A DNA stretch of 64,000 bases, taken from Paraphaeosphaeria minitans. Lineage: Eukaryota > Ascomycota > Dothideomycetes > Pleosporales > Didymosphaeriaceae. The stretch lies in assembly GCA_015832175.1 (NCBI GenBank), contig WJXW01000004.1, forward strand, positions 992,001-1,056,000, given 5' to 3'. A model generated the notes under the pieces. The model saw nothing but the letters and a program-made list of their open reading frames with translations. It had not been told where the DNA came from and did no database searches. A program made the position numbers and the translations under genes. Numbering within the stretch: the stretch's first letter is position 1; the number at the start of each line of letters is the position of its first letter. Positions 33,655 through 44,383 of this stretch are shown here, piece by piece.

Positions 33655-36600
33655 CTAATTATCCAAACCATCCCTCTCTACCAGCCCCCGGACCACATCT
33701 ACAACATCGCGCTCCCTTTCCCCAAGCTCCCGCCCAGGTTCTCGAACCTTGCTTTCAAGAACCTTGTCCAACATACTCCTCAAACGACTAACCAACACTC
33801 CAATCCTCGCCCATCCCCTCAGCCTAATCCAATCATCCACCACCAAGCCCCGACCTAACGTATCAACCCTTATATCACCCGAAAACATCAACAGACTGTA
33901 CGCATTGAACGGCGTGAGATCCCGTATGAAGATCTTTGTCGTGGCCATCTTGGTGAAGTACGCGATGAAGGAGGCGTTTGACGGGAACGTCTGCGCGGAG
34001 AAGAGCGAGGACGACGGATGCACAAAGATGCGTCCGTTTTCGTGATTAAAGTACTTGATCTCGCGGGACGACGGGTCGAGCTCAACTGCACCTGCTATGC
34101 CCGCTGCGAACTTCTTTTCGGGCAGCTGGATGCGGGCGATCTGGGGATTGAATGAACCGGCTATGAGGGCGCGAATGAGTGCATCGTTGTGATTTTGCTT
34201 GTTGTACGAGCCTTGAGTTTGTGGATTGGTGGAGGTGTAGCTTGTTGGAATGAAGGAGATCTCTTTGAGCGAGGAGAGATATTGCGAGCGGTTGGAAGCT
34301 ATGTCAAAGAGGGTCTGTGGTGAGAGAGAATTGGCGCTGCACCATGCGCGAAGGTCGCGTGTCGACGCTCCCTTACTGCGGAGAGCGGACCATTGCTCGT
34401 AGGCGCGTACATCAATGAGCAGGTCGCCTTGATTGTTGGAAAATGAAGACCGAATCCGCTCGAACTCGTTTCGTGTCTCCTCGTCTCGTTGGCGGGGAGA
34501 GAGGAACGGGCTTCTGGCCGTCAAGACCGAAGCAATGGTGAGAGCAGCTTCAAGACAGCCAAATGTCGCACCATAAACAAGCAACTTTCCACAGCGCAGG
34601 TCCGCGGGGATCATGGACATATGTCGGCCCAATGCAGTAAGCTCGTTGTCTATAATGGCACCCATCTGACCCAAAAGTCTGACAGCACCTTCGACTGCAG
34701 TGCTCTCAGGGGGTGTCAGTGCTGAGGCAAGGAAACCCGAAACATCTTGAACACCCATAGCTTTGATCGATAGACAGAGCTGCTCCAGAGGCACGCGCCT
34801 GATTTCGGGCTCAGGCCGCTCCATCATTTTGGCTTCAGCATTACGTGTGTAGAGCTTGTAGCACTCTCCAGCGCGGACACGACCTGCACGACCACGCCTT
34901 TGTTTGCAAGCTGCCCTCGAGGCCCACGTTTCGGCGAGTCGGACCATATTGTTTTGAGGGTCAAAGCTGGTTTCCTTCACACGGCCAGTATCAATAACGG
35001 CAACAATGTCCTCTATAGTGATTGAAGTCTCTGCAACATTGGTGGCAGCTATAATCTTGCGTTTGCCGGGAGGCGCTGGAGGGAACACGCGTTTTTGTTC
35101 CACCGACATGAGGGAAGCATGTAGGGGAAGAGCGTGGAAATTGGAGAAGTTCCTCAGTGCTTGGAGGGTTCGGTCGATTTCCATGGTTCCAGGTAAGAAT
35201 ATCAGAATCCCACCGTCTTTTTCGCCGAGCTGCTGATCAATGTAATGCACTGTTTCGGCAATAAGGTCGTAATTAATGCCGAAACCAACACTCATGAGAT
35301 TGCCGGAAAGCTGTTTGCCTCCAGCGTTTTCTTCGAATCCGGCAGCTGCATCTGAAAATCCTGTTGCATGTACGATGTCGTCCATATACCAGTCCTGCAC
35401 GGGAAATGTCCGACCTTGTATTTCCACGCGTCCTACGAGGCCCACATCATGAAAATATCGCTCGAAGACTTCTGCATCAAGAGTAGCACTCATCAAGATG
35501 ACCTTGAGGTCTTTGCGACATCTGAGTATATCGCGCAGGAGAACAAGAAGGAAGTCAGTGTCCAGACTACGCTCGTGGACCTCATCGACGACGACATGGC
35601 TGACATCGGCAAGGGCAGCCACAACATCATCCGAACTGCCACCCGAGGTTTGCAGGCGCCGGAGAAGTACACCGGTCGTAACGAAAGTGATCCTTGTCAC
35701 ACCCGGCTTCTGCTTGGATTCTCCCCGAATAGTGTAACCAATCTCATCGCCGACTTGTGAGCATCGCTCATCCGCCACACGGTCCGCTAGACCAAGCGCA
35801 GAAATTCTGCGCGGCTGGGTACAGATGATGTTCGCTGCACCCCCAAGCTGTCGCTGAATCAAATCATCAAGGACGAACTGAACAGACTGCGTACTTTTTC
35901 CAGAACCTGTCTCGCCGGATATGATGGTGACCTGGCTCTGATTTACAACCTTCACTATCTGTTCGCGAAGTCTCCACGCGGGCAAAGACTGGCGCGCAGC
36001 CATCATCTTCTGTTGCATTGGCGTCCCTTGTTTAGCTTCCCAATCACCTAGTATCTTTTGGCTCTGGGGGCTTGCTGGTTTCCAATCGATGGGTCGACGT
36101 GGCCTGCTTTTGCTCTTCATATGACCCTGCGGATTCGAGGTCTGATGGTCTGCGGACAAACCGGCCGAGACGTCAGTAAGTCTACCTGGGTTCTTGAAGA
36201 TATCCCCTGCATTCTGTTGAAGCCAGTCAACGATATCATATATCATCGGCATTCCGAGGAAGTTCTCTTCCGCGTGAAGCAGGGCTTTTCGGATAATGCT
36301 CAACCGGATGTAGGCAGGAATGGCTGCCTCGAATGTAATGATTGGCACTATCAGAGGATACGGCCCGTACGGTCGGTGAACCTGAAGTATCAAACGCTTC
36401 CCCTGTTGCTTGATATCCAGCTCGATCCGGCACATGGTTGAAGAAGGACGTGAGAAGAGCTTGTCATATATTGCTTCCAGAGACGACATCTCCTCTTCCC
36501 ACGAATCCATGTTCTGTTCTTCTTCCGCGCTATCCGTCACTGCAAGCTGCTCAAGATCTTGCGCAATGTCATCCTCCTTATCCAAAGGGCGGAGGAGGTG

Positions 36601-37809
36601 GTTTTGTAGAAGCGCCGCTGCTTTCCGTTCGTCTCCACCCTGGCTGTCATACGCTTCTTCACAGAGTTCGGCCGCGTAACCAGCGGCTGCCAGGCGCTTT
36701 ATGGCTCCTTCGCGCTTTAGATTTGCACTTGCCATGCTGATTCCGGCGACATAACCTTCTGGAAGACTCCAAGACGGAAGATCGTCCTCCGGTACGTGTA
36801 TCAGTAGCCATTCAATGACTTCTTCACGATTCTTGCAAATTTCTGCGGCTTCTTCAACATGGCTTTGGCGGAACCCTAGATTTATGACCTCTTCCACGAC
36901 CTTTCTGCGTGCATTCTGATCCATGACGATACCGTTTGGATTCCAGACCGCATCTCGTCGAATGAGCCGCTCGGCTTGCTTCCTCATCCTTTTGCCAAGC
37001 TCGATCTTGGGCACGCGATCCCAGCCCTTCAAGATGTTCCGACTAGGAGGTGCACCTTGCGCATTAGGCGTGGACATGCCCGGTGTAAGGTTGTGCGCTT
37101 TTGCCGCCTCAACGCGAGCTCTTTCTTTCTTCTCGCGTTCTTTTGCTGCGACTTCTTTGGCTTTCTCCCGCTCCGTGTGCCCAAAGAATGGATCGGCCTC
37201 ATACATCCACGATTTGTCGGTCATCTCATCTTGCTTCTTGAGGTCCGTGAGCTCCCCTTTCCAGAGGTCTTTATAAGTTGGTGGCAACATCATATGCATG
37301 TTCTTTGCGCTTGCGACCCGAAAGAGGGTGTAGACGGCGGCGAAATTACGAGCTTCTACAGCTGAAGGCTGGCGGGCCTTCTTGGCCAGGTCCAGGGGTA
37401 TATGAATCGGTGGTAGTGTAGTCGTCTCCCGGGTTTTTGGATGTGTTTTCGATATGACCACATGTGCCGAGTAGACACCATCTTCGTTCCGCATCCGATA
37501 ATCTGGCTTATTCCACTCCTGTTTCTGGAAATACTCAGATAGTATGTTCACAGGAAGCTTGCCGGTCCATGATGCTCCAGCAATGAGTGTTCTGGTGTCT
37601 GGCTTTTTGGGAGCATCGGAAGGTTCTTCCGCGGTAACTTTACCCTTGCCTTTTGCATCAGTCTTGCTGCTTTCCGCAGCAGGACTGGGTGCATTTCCGC
37701 CCCTTTTCTTTTTCTTGCCCTTGCCGTCGTCGAAGACTATGAAACTGGTGTCCTCTTCGGGCGGGACAGATTTCTTCGGCCCGCGCGGGGCGTGAGGTTT
37801 ATTCGGCAT
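33655..37809 (-). CDS. DEAH-box RNA helicase, DHX57/YLR419W-like
   Basis: Intronless, 1384 residues, ATG at 37807-37809. Order of regions: Lys-rich N-terminus, UBA-like segments (about 325-420), an RWD domain (about 450-560, EEEMSSLEAIYDKLF), then the helicase core. Motif I GETGSGKST is at about 630, motif II DEVH at about 743, motif III SATLD, and motif VI QRRGRAGRVRAGECYKLY, followed by the winged-helix/HA2 (ratchet) and OB-fold regions to the end. The UBA-RWD-helicase order is that of DHX57 and yeast YLR419W, related to DHX29, linked to ribosomes and translation. The DEVH form of motif II is acceptable for the family. Divergent from HNT3 across about 565 bp. Confidence 0.93.
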   Translation of the reverse strand: MPNKPHAPRGPKKSVPPEEDTSFIVFDDGKGKKKKRGGNAPSPAAESSKTDAKGKGKVTAEEPSDAPKKPDTRTLIAGASWTGKLPVNILSEYFQKQEWNKPDYRMRNEDGVYSAHVVISKTHPKTRETTTLPPIHIPLDLAKKARQPSAVEARNFAAVYTLFRVASAKNMHMMLPPTYKDLWKGELTDLKKQDEMTDKSWMYEADPFFGHTEREKAKEVAAKEREKKERARVEAAKAHNLTPGMSTPNAQGAPPSRNILKGWDRVPKIELGKRMRKQAERLIRRDAVWNPNGIVMDQNARRKVVEEVINLGFRQSHVEEAAEICKNREEVIEWLLIHVPEDDLPSWSLPEGYVAGISMASANLKREGAIKRLAAAGYAAELCEEAYDSQGGDERKAAALLQNHLLRPLDKEDDIAQDLEQLAVTDSAEEEQNMDSWEEEMSSLEAIYDKLFSRPSSTMCRIELDIKQQGKRLILQVHRPYGPYPLIVPIITFEAAIPAYIRLSIIRKALLHAEENFLGMPMIYDIVDWLQQNAGDIFKNPGRLTDVSAGLSADHQTSNPQGHMKSKSRPRRPIDWKPASPQSQKILGDWEAKQGTPMQQKMMAARQSLPAWRLREQIVKVVNQSQVTIISGETGSGKSTQSVQFVLDDLIQRQLGGAANIICTQPRRISALGLADRVADERCSQVGDEIGYTIRGESKQKPGVTRITFVTTGVLLRRLQTSGGSSDDVVAALADVSHVVVDEVHERSLDTDFLLVLLRDILRCRKDLKVILMSATLDAEVFERYFHDVGLVGRVEIQGRTFPVQDWYMDDIVHATGFSDAAAGFEENAGGKQLSGNLMSVGFGINYDLIAETVHYIDQQLGEKDGGILIFLPGTMEIDRTLQALRNFSNFHALPLHASLMSVEQKRVFPPAPPGKRKIIAATNVAETSITIEDIVAVIDTGRVKETSFDPQNNMVRLAETWASRAACKQRRGRAGRVRAGECYKLYTRNAEAKMMERPEPEIRRVPLEQLCLSIKAMGVQDVSGFLASALTPPESTAVEGAVRLLGQMGAIIDNELTALGRHMSMIPADLRCGKLLVYGATFGCLEAALTIASVLTARSPFLSPRQRDEETRNEFERIRSSFSNNQGDLLIDVRAYEQWSALRSKGASTRDLRAWCSANSLSPQTLFDIASNRSQYLSSLKEISFIPTSYTSTNPQTQGSYNKQNHNDALIRALIAGSFNPQIARIQLPEKKFAAGIAGAVELDPSSREIKYFNHENGRIFVHPSSSLFSAQTFPSNASFIAYFTKMATTKIFIRDLTPFNAYSLLMFSGDIRVDTLGRGLVVDDWIRLRGWARIGVLVSRLRSMLDKVLESKVREPGRELGERERDVVDVVRGLVERDGLDN

Positions 37810-38374
37810 ATCTGCACGACTGGAACTGAATGTGAACGGCTGTGAACGGCTGCTCTAGCGTCTCCATAGAGGGAAGTCGTAGGTACGGTAGAGATGCAGT
37901 GTGGGAACAATGTTCTTGACGCCAAAAATAATTTGTGTGAGACAGTTTGCCGCTCGGAAGGGCGCATACAGCTAGATTAGAGGGCTCAATCACCTTGGTC
38001 GCGCCCGTAACCGCTTTCGGACGCGAATGAGCTGGAAAAGAGTAGGTTTAATCGCCCTTGCATACATCTTGAAGTGAAAGCCCATTGCAGGCTCCCTCCA
38101 CCTCTCGTACAATTCCAGGTTCCGACGCTTGGCAAAAGCTTCGGAAGCTTGGACCACAACGTTTCCGAACGCGACATTGACGTCGTCATTGCCTGTTGGT
38201 CGCATGAGTCCGACCATGACACGGATGTGCCGCACAGCATATGAGCCTATGTGCAGTCATTCTTCATATCCGTGGAGAAGTATCAGGGTTGCCCCGAGAC
38301 TGTGAAGACCCTTTCCCCGGCCCATTTCCAACTTTCAGCGTCCACGCAGACGACCACTATACCACCACCCGAAG
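37810..38374. promoter_or_regulatory. shared divergent upstream region, helicase / HNT3
   Basis: About 565 bp between two divergent ATGs. On the minus strand, 37990-38210, an 80-codon frame with a basic C-terminus (IRVRKRLRARPR) looks protein-like. It has no recognised family and I treat it as unproven; it could be a small gene or leader sequence. Confidence 0.4.
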
Positions 38375-39418
38375 ATGACCTCCAAAGGCCCAGTCATACG
38401 CGCAGACGATGCTCCCGACGAGGCCATTACTGGCGAAGAGATTATGGGGGATGTGGCGCCACAGACATCTGCAGATAGCGACATGCCTGCGACTCAAAAA
38501 CCACGCAACGCCTGTAAGCTAGACCCTCTGAAAAACTCCAACCGATACTTAAGGTAACTGTCCAGTTGCAGAACTCATGTCCAAATCTAAACCATCCGTA
38601 AAAGCCGTCAACGAGAATACGAACAAGGGCAGACCTTCGTCACGACCTGCTTCCGGTTTCAAGAACTTCAATGGGCGAAACGGGTTGGGCATATACATGC
38701 AGTACCCGGAGCGCAACCCTGAGGGAAGAGTGATTGAATACGACGATGAATTTGTAGTAATACAAGACAAGTATCCAAAAGCGAGGTAGGACATTTTACT
38801 TTACTCTACACGCCACTTCGGACCTGCACTAACACAGGCTGGTGTAGCGTACACCTCCTTCTCCTGCCCCGCGACCCCAACCTGACCTTCGAACACCCGC
38901 TCGTCACTCTCTCGAACAACCCCGCCTTTCTCGCCAAAATCAAACCCCGTGTAGATCGTTTGAAGCTCCTCGCAGCGCGTGAACTCCGCCGCAGATACGG
39001 TTCATCCAGTACCTCCGACGCACCCTACCAGCGCGCCCTTGAAGACGTGATGGGTCGCCCAGACCCTCCACCGCTGGAAGAGCGCGACTCGCTCCTTCCG
39101 CAAGGCCGCGACTGGTCTCGCGAGATAATATCGGGCGTGCACACGCACCCGTCCATGAACCACTTGCACATACATGTTCTTTCGCGTGACATGCATAGTC
39201 CGTGGCTAAACAAGAAGAACCATTACCTGAGCTTCAATACGAGCTTCCTGGTGGGGCTGGAAGAGTTTCCACTGGAAGAGGGCAGTCCGAGGTTTCATCT
39301 AGGTGATTGGCTGAGCTGGGACATGAAATGCTGGAGATGCGAGAAGAACTTCCGGAACAAGTTCAGGGCACTGCAGCAGCACCTGGATGAGGAGTTTGAG
39401 GAATGGAAGAAAGAGTGA
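38375..39418 (+). CDS. HNT3: aprataxin-like HIT protein (Hnt3)
   Basis: Three exons: 38375-38513, 38566-38785, 38848-39418. Introns are 52 and 62 bp (GTAAGC...TCCAG and GTAGGA...TGTAG, with a CACTAAC branch site); 309 residues. The HIT core includes VIEYDDEFVVIQDKYPKA and VHLLLLPRD, and the catalytic triad HLHIHVLS at about residue 225, where the middle His forms the AMP intermediate. A C-terminal zinc finger (MKCWRCEKNF...ALQQH) is present, as in fission yeast Hnt3 and human aprataxin. The enzyme removes 5'-AMP from abortive DNA ligation products and RNA-DNA ends in the nucleus. The first 46 residues are disordered and acidic. Confidence 0.93.
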
Positions 39419-39742
39419 TGAGAACCTTGAGAGCTACGACACGCAGCTGCCCATCAATTCACGTTTCATCTTCAGTGGCAATGGATGGCCTAGACAGCAA
39501 AGATTTGTCCATTCATTTGCGTAATTGTGGCATGACTGCTTTTGTGGTGTGCCCATGGCCTTCCTATCGCCGGGCCCATGGAATGCCGCACCGGTCGTCT
39601 CTTACATATTCTTACAGAGTGTGACAAGCCCGCTATATAAGAAATACAATGATGATAGCCAATCATTATTCACAACATCCAAGTTCGCTTCCACCCATCG
39701 TATAACACAGACAGCTGGTTATAATGCCATGCCTTTAATGGC

Positions 39743-40683
39743 TTAGCTCTTAACCTTGGTCTTCGGGGTTCCGCTCCTGACGCGCTTGGCCTCGGGGCGT
39801 TGCAGGTGCTGGGCAGGGATCCAGCTTGCGTCATACGTCTTGGATCCGGTAGCGGCAACGGCGGGACCGTCGGCGCCGATAACGGCAACCTGCTCGGAGG
39901 GGTCGACCTTCTTGGAGCCGCCGGAAGACTTCTTCGCGCGCTCACCACCCTTTCCACCGCGCTTCTGCTGAGGGAAGAGGGTGGTGATCCAGGTGTTGTA
40001 GATGAAGTAGACAGTGCCAGCGAAGGCGCCGAGGAGAACGAGGTACAAGAAGATGCTTCAAGCGGTCAGCAGTGGTTTCTACTTGGGAAGATTGCAATCG
40101 GAGAGCTGCATACATTTGCGGGTCGAAGATGCTAGTAGGGGCCTCAACGATGGTGACGGTCTCGTTGTAGGCGGAGATGGTGTAGAAAGCATTCTTCTTG
40201 TCCTGGATGACGGCGACGAGCTGCAGACGGATGTCCTGGGGGTGCATCTCGGTCGCGAAGCTGTAGGTCAGCGTCTGCTCTTCACCGCCGGGAATCTCCA
40301 ATCCGTAGCGCTGGCCGGTGAGGTTGCGCAGGATTTGCGTCTGATCGCCCGCATCCTTGATCAACGAGCCACCGACGATCTGGACGGTGACGGCCTCGGG
40401 CTCCTGGTTGCCGATGGACAGACGGGCCTGGGTCGCGTGGCCGTTGATCAACTTGACACCGAAGATCTCAGACTGCGGGAAGCTGGCGGAGATGGAGACC
40501 TTCAGATTGGGCGTCTGGGGCTGCTCGCCGACGACTTCTTCGACATTGTCGACCTGGGGTAGCCTGCGTCAGCGGGTTGATGTCATGCAGCGTCAAAATT
40601 ACAGGGCTCACCTCGATCGCTGCGAAGGCATTGAGCGCGCACAGCGAGGATAAGAACAGCGTAGACAGTTTCCAGGCGATCAT
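39743..40683 (-). CDS. IRC22: IRC22 / TRAP-alpha-like ER membrane protein
   Basis: Three exons: 40612-40683, 40114-40553, 39743-40055. Introns are 58 and 58 bp (GTGAGC...CCCCAG and GTATGC...TTGAAG); 274 residues. A cleavable signal peptide (WKLSTLFLSSLCALNAFAA) is encoded exactly by exon 1. The lumenal part has the TRAP-alpha fold signatures NGHATQARLSIGNQEP, YSFATEMHPQD and NAFYTISAYNET. One membrane span (IFLYLVLLGAFAGTVYFIY, about 171-190) is followed by a Lys/Gly-rich cytosolic tail. The translocon-associated alpha subunit assists Sec61; fungal IRC22 was named from a recombination-centre screen in yeast. Confidence 0.92.
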
Positions 40684-41456
40684 GGTGGCGGCGACGAGGA
40701 TCAGGCAAGGCGAGGGATGGGTGCAGGTGGGAGATGGGATGTCCGATGGAGCACTGATGGGATGCTGAACGTGGCCTTAATTGCGTAAACACAGCACAGT
40801 GACGGGTGGGAACCCGCGGAGCTGCTGCAGCTAAGCCAGAACGGGTACACAGCTAAGCCAAAAAGGGTCTCAAGCCAAGCCAAGACGGGGAATGGGGCCA
40901 AGCCAGAACGGGCGTCCAGCTAAGCCAGAACGGGCGTCCAGCAAACCCACCCGTGCCCTCGTGCCGTGCTCGCGCATCCCGGCCCTCTACCTCTACCCTA
41001 ACCTACATCTCATCTGGCCCTCTAGACTATCTTCTCGTCTTCTATATCGCAGCGCCCCGGCAACGACACAAAGGAAAGCAGTCGTCGCATATGCGCAGTG
41101 AACGCCTCCTCGTCCGCCCAGCTGCCTGCTCTTGCCTGATTGGTTGCACCTTCTCACCGCCGTGCCTGCTGTGCTCTACCTAGACTCTAGGTACGCCGCA
41201 GCGCGTGTTTGCATGGTCGCACCATCTGACATTTCCTCTCTCGACTAACTCCAGTGCATCTGTGAAGCTTTCGCCTTCTTTTCCTTGGGATCGGGTCAGC
41301 TGTCGCTGGCGTCTGTTCTTGTCACAGATTCTCATTCACCTTCGCTTCCACTTTTCAACCTTGGCCTTCTCTCCGTGCCACTATTTTTCTCACTTTTTCT
41401 CCTGTCCGTTACTCTCCAGAGACCTGACCACTCAACCTCCCACCACTTTCTTTACT
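40684..41456. promoter_or_regulatory. shared divergent promoter, IRC22 / CCCH gene
   Basis: The 773-bp space between divergent ATGs. It contains the 22-bp repeat array and, from about 41200 on, a C+T-rich tract typical of fungal core promoters just before the CCCH gene. Confidence 0.5.
40829..40942. repeat. 22-bp promoter repeat, about 5 units
   Basis: Tandem, partly decayed copies of a unit like CAGCTAAGCCAGAACGGGCG. The last two units are nearly identical; the third is longer and altered. The array lies between the divergent IRC22 and CCCH genes and recurs with the core AAGCCAGAACGGG. Confidence 0.8.
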
Positions 41457-43338
41457 ATGCCGCCCACTTCTTATTACTCCAACGGCACCTCGCCCGTACG
41501 CCCCATTGGCACCCAAGTGCGCGCTCCTGCCCACGACGCCGACGCCAACGCCAACGCCAACGCCAACGGTACCAACGATCGACAGGCTAACAACATGTCC
41601 AACGATTCGGCGACCATGTGGTCGCGCATCGAGGACATCTTCCAGAACGATCAACAGAAGCGGCAGCTGATCGAGGTAATTCCGGCTGGGAACTTCCTCA
41701 CGCGTTGCCTTGCCTCAGGTTGACTTGACCATGGCAGGAACTCATGACGCGCTACGAATACATGACGCAGGACTATCAGCGTCTTGCTAGTCAGCAGCGT
41801 GATGTACTCCAGGTCCAACAGCTGAAGCAAAACCTGGTCAGCTTGCAAGGAGCCCTGGTAGGTACACCGGATTGTCTGCACCACACTCGCTCGTTTCACA
41901 AATTGACCTCACACAGGAGCGCAACCCTTTTGTGCTGATCCTCGTTGACGGCGACGGTATGATCTTTAAAGACGACTTTCTTCACAAGGGTTTGGCTGGC
42001 GGCAAACAAGCTGCAGCCGCCCTATACAGCACAATTGTCGCCTACATCGAGCGTGAAACCAGGACCATTCCGCCCACATCACGCGTTCTGTGCCGCATAT
42101 ATGCCAACGTGAAGGGTCTTGCCGATGTTCTCGTACGGGCTGGTATTGTGAATGATGCCGCGCAATTTGAAGAGTTTACCCGCGGTTTTACAAACGGCAG
42201 GACATTCTTCGACTTCGTTGATGTAGGCCCTGGAAAAGACCGCGCTGACGACAAGATTATTGGTCAGTTTGGCTTCCGACTTTCCGTTCTATTGAGCCTG
42301 GCTTGGACCCACCTAGCTGACCATCATTACAGAGACTTTGAAACTCTTCCTCGATGACTTCCACTGCCGCCAAATCTTCTTCGGTTGCTCGCATGACAAC
42401 GGCTTTGCTCGACCTCTGGAAGAGTACCTAGGAGACGATACCAAGATCTCCAAAGTGACACTTTTAGAAGGAGTCCCTTTTGAGAAGGAGCTTCTCGGCC
42501 TGCCGTACAAGACCAAGAAGTTCGACGGTTTATTCCGGGAGACCAAGATCAACGTTTTGGGTACTCCGATCGGAGTCGTTTCACCAGCAGTCAAGAAATA
42601 CAATGTGCTGAATGGCCTACCGACTCGTTTGCCGCCGCCTCCAACCGGCTTTGATTCACCTCCTTCTCGACCAATGTCGTCCGCTGTACTTCATACGCCT
42701 TCAACTTTGATCCTAGACGAACCCGCGCCTGTCAATAAGGCCAAGGTACACTTGACCCTGGCTGAAATGAGTGCATTGTTGTCGCCGCTAACTCTTCTTA
42801 GAATTGGGCTGCACTGGCTGCTGCGCCTCCTCCACCTGTCAGCACGCAGCCTGTGACCACGTACAAGCCTATAAACCGCGAAGAAGTCATTGCTCGTAAC
42901 CGCACTGGTCAGCGTGTCGATCCTCCATGCCGCGACTACGACAAAACTGAGGTTGATCGTATCAAGAAGATCAAGCTGTGTAACGTGCACTTCCTTCGCA
43001 ATGAGTGTCCTTTTGGCGAGAACTGCACTCACCTGTAAGTCAAGCAAGAATCTTTGGGACTGTGCCATCAACTAAACCAAGGTGTTTTCAGTCATAATTA
43101 TGAGCCCACCGAGGCAGAGACAGCAACGCTTCGTCTGGTCGCCCGCATGGCACCTTGCCAGAACGGAAGCGGTTGCCAAGATATCAAGTGTATCTATGGC
43201 CATCGCTGCCCGGCCCCACCGTCTAAGACAAACCAGCTCAGGGGCAGTAAGAATTGCATCTTTGGCGAGTCCTGCAAGTTCCCAGTTAATCTCCATGACA
43301 TCGATTGCAGTGTGGTTAAGACCCTCGTCATTCGTTAG
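41457..43338 (+). CDS. fungal CCCH zinc-finger protein
   Basis: Six exons: 41457-41675, 41738-41857, 41917-42262, 42333-42745, 42802-43034, 43092-43338. The five introns are 56-70 bp, all GT-AG and frame-keeping; 525 residues. Early part: an ANANANAN run (GCCAAC hexamers) and a coiled coil (RYEYMTQDYQRLASQQRDV). The centre is a conserved alpha/beta domain starting PFVLILVDGDGMIFKDDFL, which recalls NYN/PIN-type nuclease folds (DGDG at the first strand). C-terminal zinc fingers: CNVHFLRNECPFGENCTHLH (C-x8-C-x5-C-x3-H), then two looser Cys/His groups (APCQNGSGCQDIKC; NCIFGESC). This architecture is widespread in Pezizomycotina; RNA binding is likely, a nuclease role only suggested. Confidence 0.88.
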
Positions 43339-43685
43339 ATGGACATGAAAAGGGCAAAGGAAGTTGAACAGTGAAGGCTACGAGTCACCTCACCGTGCTT
43401 GTTAAAACAGATGATACCCCGATAGCTTATCATGGATAATGAGGACGATAATGAAGTTCCAATCCTCCTTTTACTTGGTTCCTCCATCTGCAGTAGTTTG
43501 ATACGCGCTTCTTGTTGTGGGATGGAAAATCGTACAGTTTCGAGACAAAGACCTGAGCACGTTATTGTACCCCAGGGTAAGCTATGTGTGGGCTGATTGT
43601 TCTCAGACTTTTGTCCTGATGCTGTATGAATCGCCCTCTACATGACTGGCTTATGAACTGGCTTCAGCCCGTACTCAAGTCTTCC
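43339..43685. other. intergenic with copy A of an inverted-repeat element
   Basis: Between convergent genes. At 43541-43619 lies the more diverged copy of the element described at 44054. Nothing else seen. Confidence 0.6.
43541..43619 (+). repeat. hairpin-type repeat element, copy A
   Basis: Matches copy B at 44054-44134 in the same orientation. Over the 44-bp core (43576-43619) 34 bases are identical and 9 of the 10 differences are transitions. Its terminal inverted repeat is imperfect (ACCTGAGCAC / GTTCTCAGACT). Confidence 0.7.
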
Positions 43686-44383
43686 TTAATCCTCATCCTT
43701 CTCTCCACCATCTTCAATCTGCCCACCTTTCCTCTTCGCACCCTTTCCTTTCCCCTTCTTCTTTTGCTTTTTGTGAGCGTCGCCCGAGATGCTTGCCAAC
43801 GCTTCGTCTGCATCGTAACCCGCTGTCCGTTCGAGCTCGTGCTGCTCCGCATGCTCGAGCCGGAAGACCCACCAAGCCAGGCCTAGGACGAGGGAAATGC
43901 TTGCAACGGGGGTGACGAGGCCTTTGAAGACGTGCCAGAGGGTGAGGGAGGCGGCTTTGCGGAGAAGGGGTGTAACGAGGGTTTGGCGCTCGTGCTGGGG
44001 TGGTTAGTGTCGATCTCGCCGTGGTGCTGAACGGACATGGACATTTTCGGTACCGAGATAGAAGTCTGAGTACAGCGTGTCTCACCCTGAGGTAAGCTAT
44101 GCGCAGACTGACTGTACTCAGACCTCTGTCCTGGCCTTGTAGAGACCAGTAGGAAAAGCTGGTGGGCTGAAACTTGACATACTTCCAGATCCGGATTCAC
44201 AGAGTACAATAGCAGTATCAAGACGAACAATATTAGAAGTAGAGACAACACGGTCAAGACTTGTATGGCGGCGAGGAGTATCGAGATGTCTTTCATCGTG
44301 CGCAGGACTTTGAAACCTGCGCCTACGAGCGGCGTGACTTGCTCAAAGGCAGCATTGATCTCACGCGAATAAGGTATGCCCAT
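43686..44383 (-). CDS. uncharacterised two-span membrane protein
   Basis: Two exons, 44183-44383 and 43686-43994, with a 188-bp intron (GTATGT donor, CACTAAC branch site, CCCCAG acceptor); 169 residues, ATG at 44381-44383. A first span (about 38-62, ILLAAIQVLTVLSLLLILFV) and a second (about 86-104, PVASISLVLGLAWWVFRLE) are followed by a hydrophilic C-terminus ending in a Lys-rich run (KKQKKKGKGAKRKGG) and acidic residues. I recognise no family. The long intron is unusual for this window and carries copy B of an inverted-repeat element; a second copy lies just beyond the stop codon. Confidence 0.72.
44054..44134 (+). repeat. hairpin-type repeat element, copy B
   Basis: Bounded by a perfect 11-bp inverted repeat, GTCTGAGTACA at 44064-44074 and TGTACTCAGAC at 44113-44123, around about 38 bp. 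It lies inside the intron of the two-span membrane-protein gene. Confidence 0.8.

Noticed and set aside
40829..40942. CRISPR-like array
   Set aside because: Units are contiguous, decayed and lack unique spacers; the genome is fungal.
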